A DNA stretch of 64,000 bases from Podaxis mareebaensis (lineage: Eukaryota > Basidiomycota > Agaricomycetes > Agaricales > Agaricaceae). The notes beneath the pieces are model-generated. The model made no database searches. It saw nothing but the letters and a program-made list of their open reading frames with translations, and had not been told where the DNA came from. Where the stretch lies: assembly GCA_018524725.1 (NCBI GenBank), contig JAEUWP010000471.1, forward strand, positions 1 to 64,000, in the 5' to 3' direction. Positions 20,655 through 33,700 of the stretch are shown one piece after another (within the stretch, counting starts at the first letter, position 1; each line of letters begins with the position of its first letter). A program made the position numbers and the translations under genes.

Positions 20655-22161
20655 TCAAGATAAAGATTCACAGTGCCATACCTTCGATACAGGAGTTCCT
20701 GATTTGGTCGTTGTGGTTTGACTCATTCGTTCCAACGCACCCTTACTAAACCCCAACCTGGGCTTGATACTAGAAGCTGTGGCAAATTCGATTGATTTTG
20801 CAAAGGATGGCTCAATGCTGCCAAGGGTTTCTCTATACTTGCGGCGGGCATTCAAGCTATTCGGTGATACCAGAGTTGGATAAGCACGTTGCGAGAAGAA
20901 AGTAAAGGGTTCCCTAACTTGAGGAGCACCGCCATTGTATATGTCCGTCCTGAGGAGAAATGCATAGCCTTCCGCGATGTAGTCAGTATTTAGTGTGTCA
21001 CGGGAGCCAGACGAGCAATGTACATACAATAAATATCCAGGAGCGGGGAGCAACCAGAGACTGATGAGAACTTGAGCATACTCGACCACGGCCATCGCTG
21101 CAATTTCAACTCACAGTGATTAGGCATCCGAGAACGAGGAGACTTGGAAGATGCAATTAGTATATGTTGACAAGTGGAGTAACAGTGCTCACCTTGTTAG
21201 CAAGCTCGTTGCCACCGTGTATCGAATAACTTGGCCAACCAGCGTACTTGTCACCCTACCGTTCGGAATAACATGAGCAAGTAGTCTGGGATGCAACACG
21301 TAGCGGAAATGAGCATGACTCACTTCATCTCACGAGTTCCTTTGCTTCTCTCTAGTATATAATAACAGAGAAGACCAGCGATCATGAAGTCGCCTTCGGA
21401 ACGGATGAAAACTTATACTTGGTGACGGTTGGAGAATTGAGGAACTCACTGACAGCTCCAGCCGCAAACATAGGTACTACTCCGGCCTCAAACTTGATGG
21501 ATTGCACGATTTTCCCGAATGTGGTTAATATGAGACCGAACGTAGTAAAAATGCTCAGAAGGACCGGAAGTACGATATATAGGTTTCTTTCACTAAAGAT
21601 CCAAATTCTAATAGAGGCGCAATGAGTACGATTCACCGGAGTACATAAAGTCTACTCACCTGAACAAGAAAAACAACTGAGAAAGCAGGGTAGACAAGGC
21701 AAGGAGAAGTAGGTGACAGTCAAGCGGGATTATCATCATGCCCAGCAAAGGGCCTGCGTCGCCCCAACTAAGGACAAGATAGAAATACACCGAATACGCG
21801 ATGAGTGCGAGGTGTGACATGTCGAGAATCCTAGTAGTTATATTCTTCTTAACTCTGCCTCACCTTGGTTGAGTCGTGGCTACGCACCATAGCAAAGTAA
21901 CGAAAAACTTGGTCCGTCGAGGATCATCCGGAAAATTGGAATAATAATGATACAATTGGACGGTCAGAATGCCTTGAATGCTGTAATGAGAGTTTTAAGT
22001 ACAACGAATGCAACAAACTGAGGCGATACTCACAATGTTGCAATTATAACTGAAATCAATGAAGTATCAGCACCACACTAAAACAATAGAAACAGACACT
22101 CACGCCCTATGAACAAGGCCCCATACGTTTGCCCGAAGTAGTGAGGGGCTGGAAGTGCCAT
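20655..22161 (-). CDS. DUF6534-type multi-pass membrane protein
   Basis: The start at 22161 gives MALPAPHYFGQTYGALFIG, the usual opening of this Agaricomycete family. Exons on the minus strand: 22161-22104, a 16-base micro-exon 22049-22034, 21980-21888, 21830-21660, 21607-21450, 21393-21324, 21255-21193, about 21105-21040, then two more to the stop at 20655. Hydrophobic segments recur (for example in 21830-21660 and 21607-21450), predicting about seven membrane spans. Family marks include LYHYYSNFPDD near the second span, an L-x-x-Y-Y-x-L-x-x-S-K loop, and LNARRKYRE after the last span. The join between 21193 and about 21105 does not keep the frame by one base, so the gene may be damaged or the base call wrong. 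Function of the family is unknown. Confidence 0.7.
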
Positions 22162-23457
22162 GGGTCATAAGGAGAAGGATCCTAAGGACGCCGCGAGGGG
22201 CTTCCCCCGATATATATATATTATATGCTTACGGCCACTCAGCCCACTTGTTGACAGTGAACCTGAGATTGAATTATTGTTTGGTCGCCTTCCCATCCAT
22301 AAGAAATACGGCACATTCTAGTGGAAGGCCCACTCGCTCTCATCTACTCCAGGGATGCACAATTTCCCCACATCTCGCAACCCTCCATGTTAGGTGATGT
22401 CGAGGAGCTATATACAGAACCTCATGCCTACGGAGACCAACCGTTGTCACCCATGGAGTGGAAACATCGAAGCAGCGATTGAGGAGTTTTTACCAGGGGT
22501 GTGGTTGCGAGAGAACATGGCAAAGCACTACTAAAATAGTACGGACAGCGACCACGGCTGCCAGGATGTCAAGATCACTCTTGGCAGGCTTTTCAGACAA
22601 ACTAAGACAAGTTTTCCCTCCCTGGACATCGAAGAGGCGAAACTCAATCAGTCATGGATGAGATATTGTACTGAGAATTCTCTGGGTACGCTCACGGGCA
22701 TGGATAAAGTTTGGATGGTTGCAAAAGGGTTTTTTGCACATATGACATCAAGCGGCGGCGGCTATGCCCTAAACGAAATGCCCTCCACGCGACGGGATTT
22801 TCTTCGTGGTCCTTATTCAGCAAACCTCGACTATTTTCGTTCCGGGTTGCGAGGTGGTCCTGAGCGGGTCATAACATATCGACGAATAAAGTAATTCGGT
22901 GCTGAAGTGGGTTGCAGTCGGGATGCCTGCCGTAAACTCGCTGACTGGGCCAACTTGGCATCGGCTTTTCCCACCTACTAGTATGCCGGTCGTACAGCGG
23001 GTCTACGGAAACAGGACCAGCGTGCTACGATGAGCGGCGCGGATTACATTCTAGGTCGACTACCACATTCACACTTTGGTGGACACCGTACGGGTTTGTA
23101 TCAACGGTTGTTTCAATACTGGGGCCGGGTACGTGCAATGTTGAGCGCTTCCTGTGGTAAGAACACATCCGCGGATGAAGCGATGCCCATTCAAAAACTC
23201 TAGGGCGGTTTCAGGCTCAATTAAAGTTTGCATTATGAACGATGCTGTAGGAGATGCCGTGGAACAACCATCAGTAGGCAACGACTTCAAGATAATCTGA
23301 CGGCGGCTGCGCACCCTAGCCCCAGAATAGTCATGTCCCCGATCCCCGAGTTTCAGCTGGACGGATAACGCAAGCGGTGAATATCACTTATTGTCCGAAT
23401 ACAAGTAATGAGGTATACAATATATCCACCGATGTCTTCGCCGCCGTGGAAAGGCAT
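22162..23457. other. 1.3 kb intergenic stretch without a recognised gene
   Basis: Contains the DUF6534 promoter and the 3' flank of the Hsk3-like gene. A TATATATATATTATATG run lies near 22211-22227, about 50-65 bases upstream of the DUF6534 start at 22161, and could serve as its TATA region. Short ORFs have no support. Confidence 0.45.
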
Positions 23458-23781
23458 TTACAACGCCGCCTTGTTTGCGTCATCCTCTTCAGGTTCCTGT
23501 TCATCGGGCGGGTTCAACTGACTGGCAACAGTCATGAATCTGGAAGCACACGGTACACCCAATACATGAGCAAAATCGGTCATGGGGGAGGCCGTGAAAC
23601 GTATTTACTTGGCGGCATCCAGTCCGGCAAATGTACGCATCGCGTGTAAATCGACCTGAAGCATCTCGCATAGGTCGGCTGTCTGGCTTATTGCGCGAGA
23701 CATCCGGTTGAGACTTGCTGCGAGTTGAGCGTAGAGCTTTTCCTTAGTTTGCACTGCGCTTGTTGGTATTGCTGAGGACAT
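23458..23781 (-). CDS. HSK3: DASH complex subunit Hsk3-like protein
   Basis: Two exons, 23781-23609 and 23539-23458, joined by a 69-base intron (GTAAAT donor, TTCCAG acceptor), give 84 residues. The core is one amphipathic helix: KLYAQLAASLNRMSRAI, then TADLCEMLQVDLHAMR, then AAKFMTVASQL, and an acidic tail. Length and the heptad-like QLA...L pattern fit Hsk3, the small helical subunit of the ten-subunit DASH/Dam1 ring that couples kinetochores to microtubule plus ends. The second exon supplies the FMTV segment, so splicing is needed for the match. A longer upstream frame exists, but its extra N-terminus is hydrophobic and unlike the family. The family call is from memory of the pattern and needs a profile search. 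Confidence 0.65.
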
Positions 23782-26700
23782 TATTACGTTGGTTGCTGGA
23801 CAGGTGCAGAGTAACAGGAACCTAAAGGAGATGTCAGATATAAACTCGAGAGGAGTGACTACGGCGTAGCAGATATCACGAGATAACGTCACAGCGCATC
23901 GTCACGCAGGCGGCAGTGGCGCTCTTGAGCGTTCTTGGCAGGCTGAATCGTCTGAATTCGTTCGTAAATGGTTCCTGTCTTCAGAAGCAACTCGAAGCCG
24001 CCCATTTGCTATTTCTCGCTGCTTACCTCAGAGCAATGCTCTGAAGATAATACAGTCAGCTATGTTATAACCCATACTCTGCCGACAAAATCGGCCTTTT
24101 CGCGCTTTAGTCCTCCCTTATAACCATAGCCCGAACACGAGACAAAGTGCTGTGGGTTATGACAGAGTCGACTGTATTGGACTTGCGTTGAACCAAAAGA
24201 CACCCTGGATGACACCAGCAGGAAATGTGTGCCTGACTGCGCTTGGGCAGTGGTAAATAAATCGGTGGCACAATCATGGTTCTTCCTGTGAGCGCAGAAG
24301 TTATCACTGTTGAGAGGACCCTGCAACAAACCCTCCGTATACATATTCGTGGTCATAAAGCTCGATCGGGCGGGTGGGCGCATTGCGCTACGTCATTGCC
24401 CGTACCTTTGTGACCGTAAGGACGAAGAGGTCGGTCTCCTGCCCTTGTACCTTCCCAACCTGGATTACGATGAGGAAATGGAGAGTTGCATGGACCGGTC
24501 GAGCCTGGTGTTCTAATTGTCAAAAGAATCAGGGCTCGTCTGGTCTGAGGACCCGGGTCCGCATGTGAGTTTCATGCTGAGAGGAACTCGACGGAGAATG
24601 CAGACCCTGATAATGCAATGTGGTATGAGCTGGTATAGGGGTCGATTTGAACTTCACGCTGGTCTGGTCAAAGTGTCGAAGAAGCGTTTGGGTTGCGGAT
24701 TTTACAGTACTCAAGGTAACGCCTCATTACCACCGTCCGTGCCGGAAGGGAGCAGAGTTGCTGCGAGGATTGCTTGGAGGTAATTACTCGTTCGAAAATA
24801 CGGTGCACACCGTCGCCTAGAGACCCTCCATAGCATCCGCAATAGGTCGAGAACCTCATAGAACCAGATTCTTGAACGACTGCAGGGTGCATTCGAATGA
24901 AAGTCACACCATGACCACATCAGTACCAATCGGTGATCGCGTATCATAAAATCCATGTGTAGTCTCGCGACTTGAGATGTTTTCGCGTATCCCGAGGCGG
25001 AGCAGAGAATTCGATACCATCACTGGGATCATGATAAAGCCGGACGCACAACAAGGATGGTCCGTCTGTCGTTTGAGCGTGGGCTCGATACTGAGTGATT
25101 TTTCTAAGTGATTGGAAGGATCGATCAATGAACTACGCAGCTAGGTTCTCGTCCTTCGGACCACAAATAGCAGTACTAGGCAGAACCCTGTAGAACCATA
25201 CAAGAGATGTGGCATGAGGCACGTTTGTCAATGTGTGCCAACTTGCCGAGAAGAATCGAATTCTGGATCAGCGTTCTAGATGGCGGTTGTATGTAAATGC
25301 TTCGGACATATGGAACCACAGGTGTGAGTTTTCGGTCACACGATCCCAGGTATTTTGGTAGTGTGCGCAATATGAGGAGTTTCCAGTAATGCCAGCATGC
25401 TCTGCAGGCGGTACGGCGGATCCGAACCGATAAACAGGTACCGAGGCGAATTGAACTTGGACATTTGACCTCTTGGTTTTGGTGAAAGGATGGAATTTGT
25501 GCCTCTAGCGTGGGGAGTGCATATAGGATTGTGGAAACCCGATGGCGTGGGTCTTAAAAATAGGAGCAATGGAAGAAGGATTCGCGATTGAGCGCGAAGT
25601 GTGAAATTGTCGCCGTGGAGGTGGTGGAGGCAGTTTATGGGAACAAAAGAACATTTCGACGTGTAATGCGTGTCATAATGAACGCATTGCCTCAACGGTT
25701 CGTTTGAGTCTGTCATGAGACACTCAAAAAGTGGAACAAACGACATTTGGCGGGTCTTGGGTGGTCAGACGACTTGAGAATATGTATAATCGGGTTCTTA
25801 ATACATCTAGGGTTGGCTGTCGACGAGGTCTTGAGGGATGAATCAATAGAAGATAGGCTGATCGATGGTATCAAGAAAAATCAAGTGGAACTAGAAAAGG
25901 ACAATGGGACCCAAAGCGAAAGGCTGGGGGAGAGAGGTGGGGATGGAGGGTCACAAGACCGCAACGTGTTGGTCTTAGCATACTGGCGAACGATATTGAT
26001 GAAGGTTCGAAAACACGAAGTAGGAGACAATGACATGAGAAGTATCAAGTCATCAATTTGCCATTTGATCTCCTGTTTCTTATCTGATTTTTTTCTGAAG
26101 CGCTTGGGCTTGACTGGCCATAGTTACTGAAGGCAGTGTCAACAATGTCAGGGAGGCGGCAGGGTAGGCGCTGGAGTGGTTTCATGAAACTCTGAGGGGG
26201 TTAGAGCTGGCTGGAGTAGACGTCAGGCGCCTTTGCTAAATCCGATGAGCTAGCCAGCAGTGCACAAGGTCAAAATCCGGATCTGATGGGCCGGCAGCAT
26301 CCCCCAACGTGATGAAATTTTATATTCCAACTCGGAATGTGCGTCGTTTGTAGCAGGTAGAAACCGTAGCGGCGGCTCTGTTGGGTTCTAACAGTGCTTC
26401 AAAGTGCTTCTGAGTGCGATGGCTGATAAGATAGGGGTATATTAGTGCTCTGAGGGAGGAAGGAGGGCGGAGTCGCCAAGGGGCGTAAATCCATTTGGGA
26501 AGGACCCTGAGAGGAAATAAACCGACGAGATTTTCCATCAAGGAGGGTCTCCTCCCATCCACAATCTCACAAGAGCTCCATCCTAAGGCTAGGAGCCCTC
26601 TGTTCTCATCGCCATCCTGGATATTCCAACGAACTCATGTCATTTCCGGGAAAATGTCCAAAAATCGTTTCAGCGGTGGGTACTTCTATTAAGATACACT

Positions 26701-26820
26701 CCATGGCCCTGCATGCCCTCCAGCTGCATGTTTGCAACCGCATCTTATCATCGCATTGTGTTCTTACTTGTGGTACTCATCCCTTTTCTTCCAGTACTTT
26801 CAAACCAACAGACTCCCGCA
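23782..26820. other. 3 kb gene-poor stretch
   Basis: It separates the Hsk3-like gene (minus) from the acidic nuclear protein (plus), which point away from each other. ORFs up to 136 codons occur (25336-25746 minus; 25747-26130 plus), but they lack domains, biased codon use or flanking splice signals. Long untranslated leaders, non-coding RNA or a decayed gene are possible. Confidence 0.45.
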
Positions 26821-29710
26821 ATGTCGTCTGCTCATCCCCATACCGTAGGCGCCGCTACAAGTACCTTCAACCAGGACGACGACGAGGACGACATTTGTCC
26901 TGTCTGCGATGGAGAGTGCACCTGCGACAACAGGCCACGAGTCATCCAGCAACCCATGTCTTTGAATCAGTACAGTCTTCAATTTGCTGGTTCTTGTTCC
27001 TCTTCTACTATTCCGTCCATTCCTCGTTCTCCACCCAAACCACCTCCCCCTTCTCTCAAGATCAAACTCACCGTACCTCCAAATTTGCTCGGCAACAAAA
27101 AGCATGTATCGACTTCAAACAAGTTAAAGAACAATCAAGGGACGACATCCGCCTTCGCGCCCGCCGGCGACCCACACTACGGCGCCACTCCATCCACCAC
27201 ACAACCACGTCCCTCCCTCCCCAAACGCAGAGGTCGTCCCCCGAAGGCTGTCATCGCTACTCGCGAGGCCTCCAAGTTGCGAGCTGCCGCGCATCTGCGA
27301 TCTCCTTCTCCTCCCCCATCACACCTCTCCCAGCCTTATGTTCCCAAAAACGTGGGCAGCAGTAAGTCAGGGCCGCAAAAGAAGCGGGGCCTTAAGGCAA
27401 ACCGTGCAGGTCCCAAGCGGCATCTTAAGCGCAAGCGGCATACCGCTACCGATGACGACGACGAGTCGTCCCTCTCTAACCTCTCCGATGCTGACTACGA
27501 TTGCGATGACGATGACGATGGCGAGTCCGTCCAGTTCCCCACCTTTGTCTCTGCATCCGCTCTTTCGTCAATGGAATCTGGGAACTCATCCGATTCGTCG
27601 GATTCGGACGCTCTATCCTTTGAAAGCGATTCTGACATTGAGAAAGAGGAGGAGAATTTCATTGTTTCCCAAGTTCACGAAAAGGCTCGCTTACGTCGCG
27701 AGCTCCTCGGTGGAGATGGTCTCCGCGGCCATGATCATCATAGTGACTGGGTGATTAGGCCCAGAAAGAAGAGTGTCAGTCCCAGCGACAACGAGGTGGA
27801 TGTCGACTCCGATGGGACTGACGAGGAAGAGGAAGAAGAAGAGGAGGAACTCGACGAGGACGACGAAGAGACAGATGAAAGGGGGATCGGTACGAGCTAC
27901 ACTGGGCTTGTCACCGCATGGTCAGATGACGATGAATCAAGTTTCGACGCCGATATCTTCTTCGCCAACCTCACCGATTCTGACACCGATAGCGATTCCT
28001 CGTGTTCCCATCACGACGAGGCTGGTGAGGATGGCGATCATTCGGACATGGATACTGCATCCCACACTGATACGGCCGAGCTCTTGTCGCAAAGGCAGGA
28101 GTTAGAGAACCTTCAACTTGAGGTTACCCAAGGATGGGATGGCCAGGTTGTCTTCACGAATGGTCTTAGTGATGGTCGTGGTATCCTTGACATCGATTTC
28201 GAAGTGAAGGCTTCCCAGTTCATGGCCCAGACGAGCCCCTTGCCCGCTCAAGACAGTGATGTGGAGATGTCGTCGGCTAGTGTTGGCACTCCCGGTGAGG
28301 ATGGTTACGAAGAGGATGCCGACGGGGGTGAAGGTGACACCACCGATGAGGAGCTCGTCGGTGAAGATGATCTACCAAATGAGCGCGCGATGCAGATGTT
28401 CAGCTTACCATTCAACGTCTCTGCTATCAATCCTCTATCTACAGTCAGTCCTGTCGTTAGCCCTGCACCCCGCCGCCGCCTGCCTTCCAATGGGAGAAGC
28501 CTCGAGTCCCCTAAGCCGGAGGACATACTTGCTGGTAGAGTGTTCTGGGATTCGGATGATCATGATCACGATGAGTTGGAGGAGCGGAGGGAAAGGAGTC
28601 GTAGCCAGGGGTCCGGTAGGGCAAGCGGTCCAAGGACTGGGCTTTTCGTGCCCGTTCAGGAAACACGTCAGGCAATTATCGATGGCACGAGAGAGGTACC
28701 CTCACCTCATCCGAGATTCAACCGGCGTCCCAGTCGCTCAACCACCACCAGGATCAATGCGGTACGTCTTTCGAACTTTCTTCCTCCTTCATTCAAACTC
28801 GAGTTCTCGATTGAGCCGCTTTCACCTTTCCCCCCCGCCCTCACATCTATGGTTGTGTACGTGCACTGACCCAACTCCTTTTGGTATTGGTTGTTTTTAG
28901 GTCGAGTGCATGCTGAGAAAACACTTGCTCAACAATTCAAGATCAACGCCAACGTTCGCAACGGCTTCCGAACTGTTGTCGCCATTGCAGCTCTTGTCTT
29001 CAGATAATGATTTCGGATCGCCTTCACCTTCATTACCTCTCTCTGTGCTTACAGAGGAGCCTGAATCCCTCGCCGAATCTATCGATCTTGACGATGTCCT
29101 CGAGGCGTCATTCTTGGCTCCTGAATCTTCCGAGGCCAGCGACAATTCCCTCACCAGGCGAACGAATGGCAATATTGGAGAAGATGATAAGCTGTCTTCC
29201 GGGAAACTTCTGCAGAACTTGAACCGTTGGGATCTGATCTCTGTCGGCGCGTTCAGGCAAACGCGAGAGAATGGCGGGTGGAGTTCCGATAACCATGCTC
29301 ACACACCTCACTCGAGCGTGGACTACAACAGCATCATGAAGGCGAGCCCCTTGAGCGCCATCATGTGGCCTAAAGAGAAGGAGAGGGCAAGGAGGCGGAG
29401 GAATCTTTCGGAACCGATGGCCATATCTCCTGTCATTCTCCCCGTCCGCGATGGTGATCGAACTCCTACTGGCTCAGGGAGCCAACAGCAGAACGGCTTC
29501 AATCATGAATTCAACAAGCATGCGAAGAAGAATCAAAAGGAGTCGAAGAGGGAGAGGAAGTTGAAGAAGAAGAACTGGGGCCCGGTTCACCACCATCACT
29601 CGCACCATCATAAATACCATTCGCACCAGCATCATCCGAACTCGAAGATGAGAGGATCAGCCGCAAGTCAGAGGTCGTCCTTGGCTGCCGTTCCACCTTT
29701 TAGTCTGTAG
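26821..29710 (+). CDS. acidic nuclear protein with Cys cluster and AT-hook
   Basis: Two exons, 26821-28761 and 28901-29710, give 916 residues. Near the N-terminus is a Cys cluster in an acidic context (C26-x2-C29-x3-C33-x-C35). Residues 134-141 are an AT-hook (KRRGRPPK), followed by basic nuclear-localisation-like blocks, then long Asp/Glu/Ser tracts and a segment FDADIFFANLTDSDTDSD. The second exon carries NRWDLISVGAFRQTR and a KASPLSAIMWP motif, and near the end a His-rich stretch. The acidic FF segment and the second-exon motif faintly recall the Ifh1/Crf1 co-regulators of ribosomal protein genes, but I cannot confirm this. An in-frame ATG at 26713 would add a hydrophobic leader. I prefer 26821 because the rest of the protein looks nuclear. 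Confidence 0.8.
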
Positions 29711-30700
29711 TCGTAAGGCGCAGAAAAAGTCGAGAAAGAAGCTTCGTCAACAAACCCACAAACACCAACAAGAATATATGGCATTATCCGTCGTCAATCG
29801 CAACACTCACCGTTCTCTTTCCCTATCGCTATCCACTCTCCCCTCGACGACTAAAAGTCACTGCATTTCGTGCTCATTTTTGTTCTATCCTCCTCTACGC
29901 ATGTAACAACTGCCTAAACTTATTCCGACCCCGTTCTCATACATGTGCATTGAATGTAATTTTGTTCGCTGCTCTCTAACAATTCCCCATCCCCTGTTCT
30001 GAATCTATCGTTTTGTTTTACCCTCATCACTATATCCCCCTCCCCATCTCCATTGTTGACTATCCCCTTCCTCATTGATCTTCTAGCCACTCTCGCGCTC
30101 CATCCCAATTGTTCATCTATCTACATCCTCATCCTACTTTCCTATCCATATCACCAGATTCCCTTCCGCATCTTTTCCATCACCATTTCCCAATCCCCCC
30201 AATCACTGTCTCCGGTTTCGAGTAGTCTCTGGTCACAGAAATTCCTTTATCCAAAGCACAAACCGAACCTACTATCTTCCTCTCCTAAACGTGTATCTTT
30301 CTCTTTTTGGTTGGGGCCACCGAAGGCTCTTGGTGGATGAAAAAAAGGCCGACCTATGTGAGCGGTCCTTCGTTTTCCGTGCATAGTTTGATAGAAAAAG
30401 TGGTTCGGTATTGTATGTAACAATGTTATGCTTTTTTTGGTACGGAAGGACGAATAAATATGACTGTCTTTAAATGTTAGTCGGAGGTATTGTATGTTTG
30501 GCGTGACGAAAACGGCACAAGAGGGACATAGGCTGGCCTAAGTCGCGTCCACGGTCACGGTCATGTGATTTCGCATATACCGTGACGTACAATATCTCGC
30601 GTTCAGGGTTGTGCAGGAGGTTCTCTCAATACTTATTCCCCGATCCTTGCTCCTTGTGCTCGATGGTTTAGACTGGGGACACTGAATAAAATACGCCAAC
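29711..30700. other. intergenic region, 3' flank and MMS22 promoter
   Basis: CT-rich sequence (about 29800-30300) follows the stop of the acidic protein and may be its 3' untranslated region. Further right the composition becomes mixed, ending at the MMS22 start. No ORF with support. Confidence 0.45.
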
Positions 30701-33700
30701 ATGGAAGAAGATGACTATGTAGAAACGTCGGACGTGGAGGAACTGGGCGATGTGTACGGTCAGCTTGGTGCTCCTAATCACGCTGGTGTTGGCGTGGGTC
30801 CGATGGCTGAAAGGCAATTAACCTCTGGGAGGGTTCCTACACCGGAGAGTGACGGACATGCATATGAGACGTTGAGAAAGCGGAGAAAGGTGTGTGGCAA
30901 GTTATTTTGGAGGCGAGGTTACGCTGAGGTTTGGTTAGCTCAGCCATCCAGTTCCTGAGGAGACGAGAGTATATGCGGGTCCTTCACAAAAGTCAACGAA
31001 GGACTCCGACGGCCCAAACCTCCAACCTTTAGATGGAAAGAGTCAGCTACGGGGTGACACTGATGCGAGCCGGGATGGCGTCCTGGTGGTGTATTCTCTG
31101 GGGTCGGAGGTGAAGATGGATGTCGACAAAACACCCAATCCTGAACCAACAACTCAGCTTCCGGAGGCGCCAAAGCTTGATCTTACTAGGAATGATGAGT
31201 CTGTGATGCGGGATGTGAAAGCCTGGGCTTCGTGGAAGTCACCGCGAATACCTGCCGGCTCACAGAAGGATGGCCATGTTGCCTTGTCTCAACGCAGTTG
31301 GCGAAGAGCTCCTCACCCGAGGTTGTTGTCTGCGGACTATGAAGGCGACCCACTAGATCAGATAGTACGTTTCTGCTTGCTATTGGACTCTACTATCGTG
31401 CTTAACTTGTTCGTAGGAACGATCTCTTTCTCCGCATAACTTCTCTTCCGAATCTGTCTCTACACAAGAAGCACTTCAAAGTGGCCAAACAACCCACCAA
31501 TCGCATGGGGAATCTGAAGACGAACTAGCTGCGATGCCTCCGAAATCCACTTCCCCTCTTGCGACTTCGCAAGCCGGTTCGGGAACATCTGAAGGGAATA
31601 TAGCTCGGGGGGAAACACCTTTGAGCTTTCCTTTATCTCCACTTTCTCCTGTGGAGAGTGTACACTCGGATGCAGAGGACGAAGATGCCCGGACCGTTGA
31701 ACCTAGGGAGGTTGCACCATCCTCACGTAACTCCGTTGCTGGGACTGAGAATACTGAAAACGAAGCTATGACCCGATATCCGCTTCGTCGTCGACAACCT
31801 AATCAACTACATCCGTACTTGTTTGACGAGTACCAATACAAGACGGTCCTGAAGAACAATCCAGCTGCTATTATTGACGTACTCCGTCTTCAGAGACGTC
31901 GCGCGAACCAGCCGGAAGACCACTATGAAGAAGAGTACGTCGAGGAGGAATCGCAACAGCAGACAAGTGACCAGAATGAGGAGGTTGAAGATCAAGGTGG
32001 ACGCACGAACCCCCCTGCGGAGCCTCTACCCGCGTTCATTGACCCTTTATCTGAGTCTGAAGATGATTCGGATGAGCTCGCAAAGGAAGCTCGACGGGTG
32101 GAGCGGGAATTCAGAAGGAGGGAGAGGGAAGAGAGGGAGAGGGAAAGGGAGAGACAGAGAGAGGAGAAGGAACAAAAACGGAGGGAGAGGGAACGATTGA
32201 GGGAGGAGAGGGCAGCCAGGAAAAAACCCAAACGTTTCCCGATGAACAACGCTTCTGCACACCCAGAGTCCAGCTCACATGTGAGTTGGTTCAACCTGGT
32301 GTTGATCCGCGTTTGTAACCTTTTCATTAACAGGCTTCTGATAACCAGTCTCCACCAACTTCTCGACGACTTCGTCACTCTCGAACGCCTTCTGTTCCAA
32401 GACGTCCATCAACACGTTCTCCCTCACCTGGTGAAAACCGTGACGAATTTGACGCTTTGCGGGACTATTTCATGGACGATTTCACAACGGCTACTGAAGA
32501 CGTTACAGTGAATGCCGCAGATCCAGAGCGCTCCACCCCGGCTGTCATCGAGCTAGAAGATGACTCTCCTGCGCAGGCTAGCAGCGACAATTCCGAAACG
32601 GAGTCCGATCAGGAACTGAACAAGCGATACCGTGAATTGTTCAAACTGTATCCTCCCAATATGGCCCGAGAGTTATTAGAGAAGAGTAAGAACCAGCGAC
32701 GTTCACGTCGAGCTGAAACAAATTCTCCAGTGAAGGATGGACCTCTGTTGCCTGGGCAGACGCGAGTCAGAAAAACCGTCAATCCGAAAGACATCAGGGA
32801 TATTCGAGGGGACTCAGAGAGCGAAGGAAGCGAGACCGAGAGGAGGTCACTGTCACCGCAGCCTTTGTACAATGGAGATATCCGAGATTATCTTGAATAC
32901 CAGACGCCAACTCCTGACCATGCTGACCATGTCTGGAGTGCGTGGCCTGATGGAAAGGCGCAGGAAGCAGGTCCATCTCGTCCCCGTAGCCATCCCCGTA
33001 GCATCCGGAACTCCTTGACTCCCGCACCTGAAGTCATTGAAATCTCTGATGAGGAAAGCTCAAGCAGCTCGGGGGAGGAGCAGGTGGATGATGAAGACAT
33101 CAAGACTCTTCTTGGGGACGATGACGCGGGAATAATTTACGATACCAACACTGGGCATGGCACTATCAAAGAAGAGAGTATGATTGACTGGATGCTATCT
33201 CGAACACGCATTGTCGGGTCCACCATTTCGAGGCCGAAAACTACCAAACGCAAACGACATCCTTCGCGGAAAACTGGTCAGCCTTACCCCGGTGGCTCCG
33301 CAAATACTACACGACCCAAATACAAGATCGACGTTACAACCCGCGACGCACACAAGTTTGGAAGTGAACGTCAGACGCTTCTCTCATTTGCCAACCATAC
33401 CTATGGGAAGAAATCCGACTTGGAGGATAACCGACCAAAAGGTACGGTATGATGCCCTCATGCGCAGCTACATGAAACTGACTCGAATCGACAGCGGGCA
33501 TGGCGACTGAACCAATCGAAATTGAAATACAAGCATCAGAGCCTGATAGGCGGAAAAGCTGGAAAGAGAGGCGCACGGAACGGAAGGAGCGGGCAAAACG
33601 ACAGGGTGTATATTCAATGGCCAATCCACATATGGCAGGCATAACGTCGGGACGTTCAAAGAAACCGGTCAAGGTTACAGTTGATCTAAACGATGACGAC

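Noticed and set aside
8537..24000. secondary-metabolite cluster
   Set aside because: Neighbours are unrelated (sulfur assimilation, kinases, membrane protein, kinetochore); no core synthase.
25336..25746. 136-codon minus ORF
   Set aside because: No domain, no splice pattern, composition like its surroundings.
25747..26130. 127-codon plus ORF
   Set aside because: No recognisable features; lies in a gene-poor stretch.
26713..26820. hydrophobic leader as signal peptide of the acidic protein
   Set aside because: The downstream protein has nuclear features; the leader is more likely untranslated.
26637..27365. 242-codon plus ORF overlapping the AT-hook gene
   Set aside because: Out-of-frame shadow of the real first exon.
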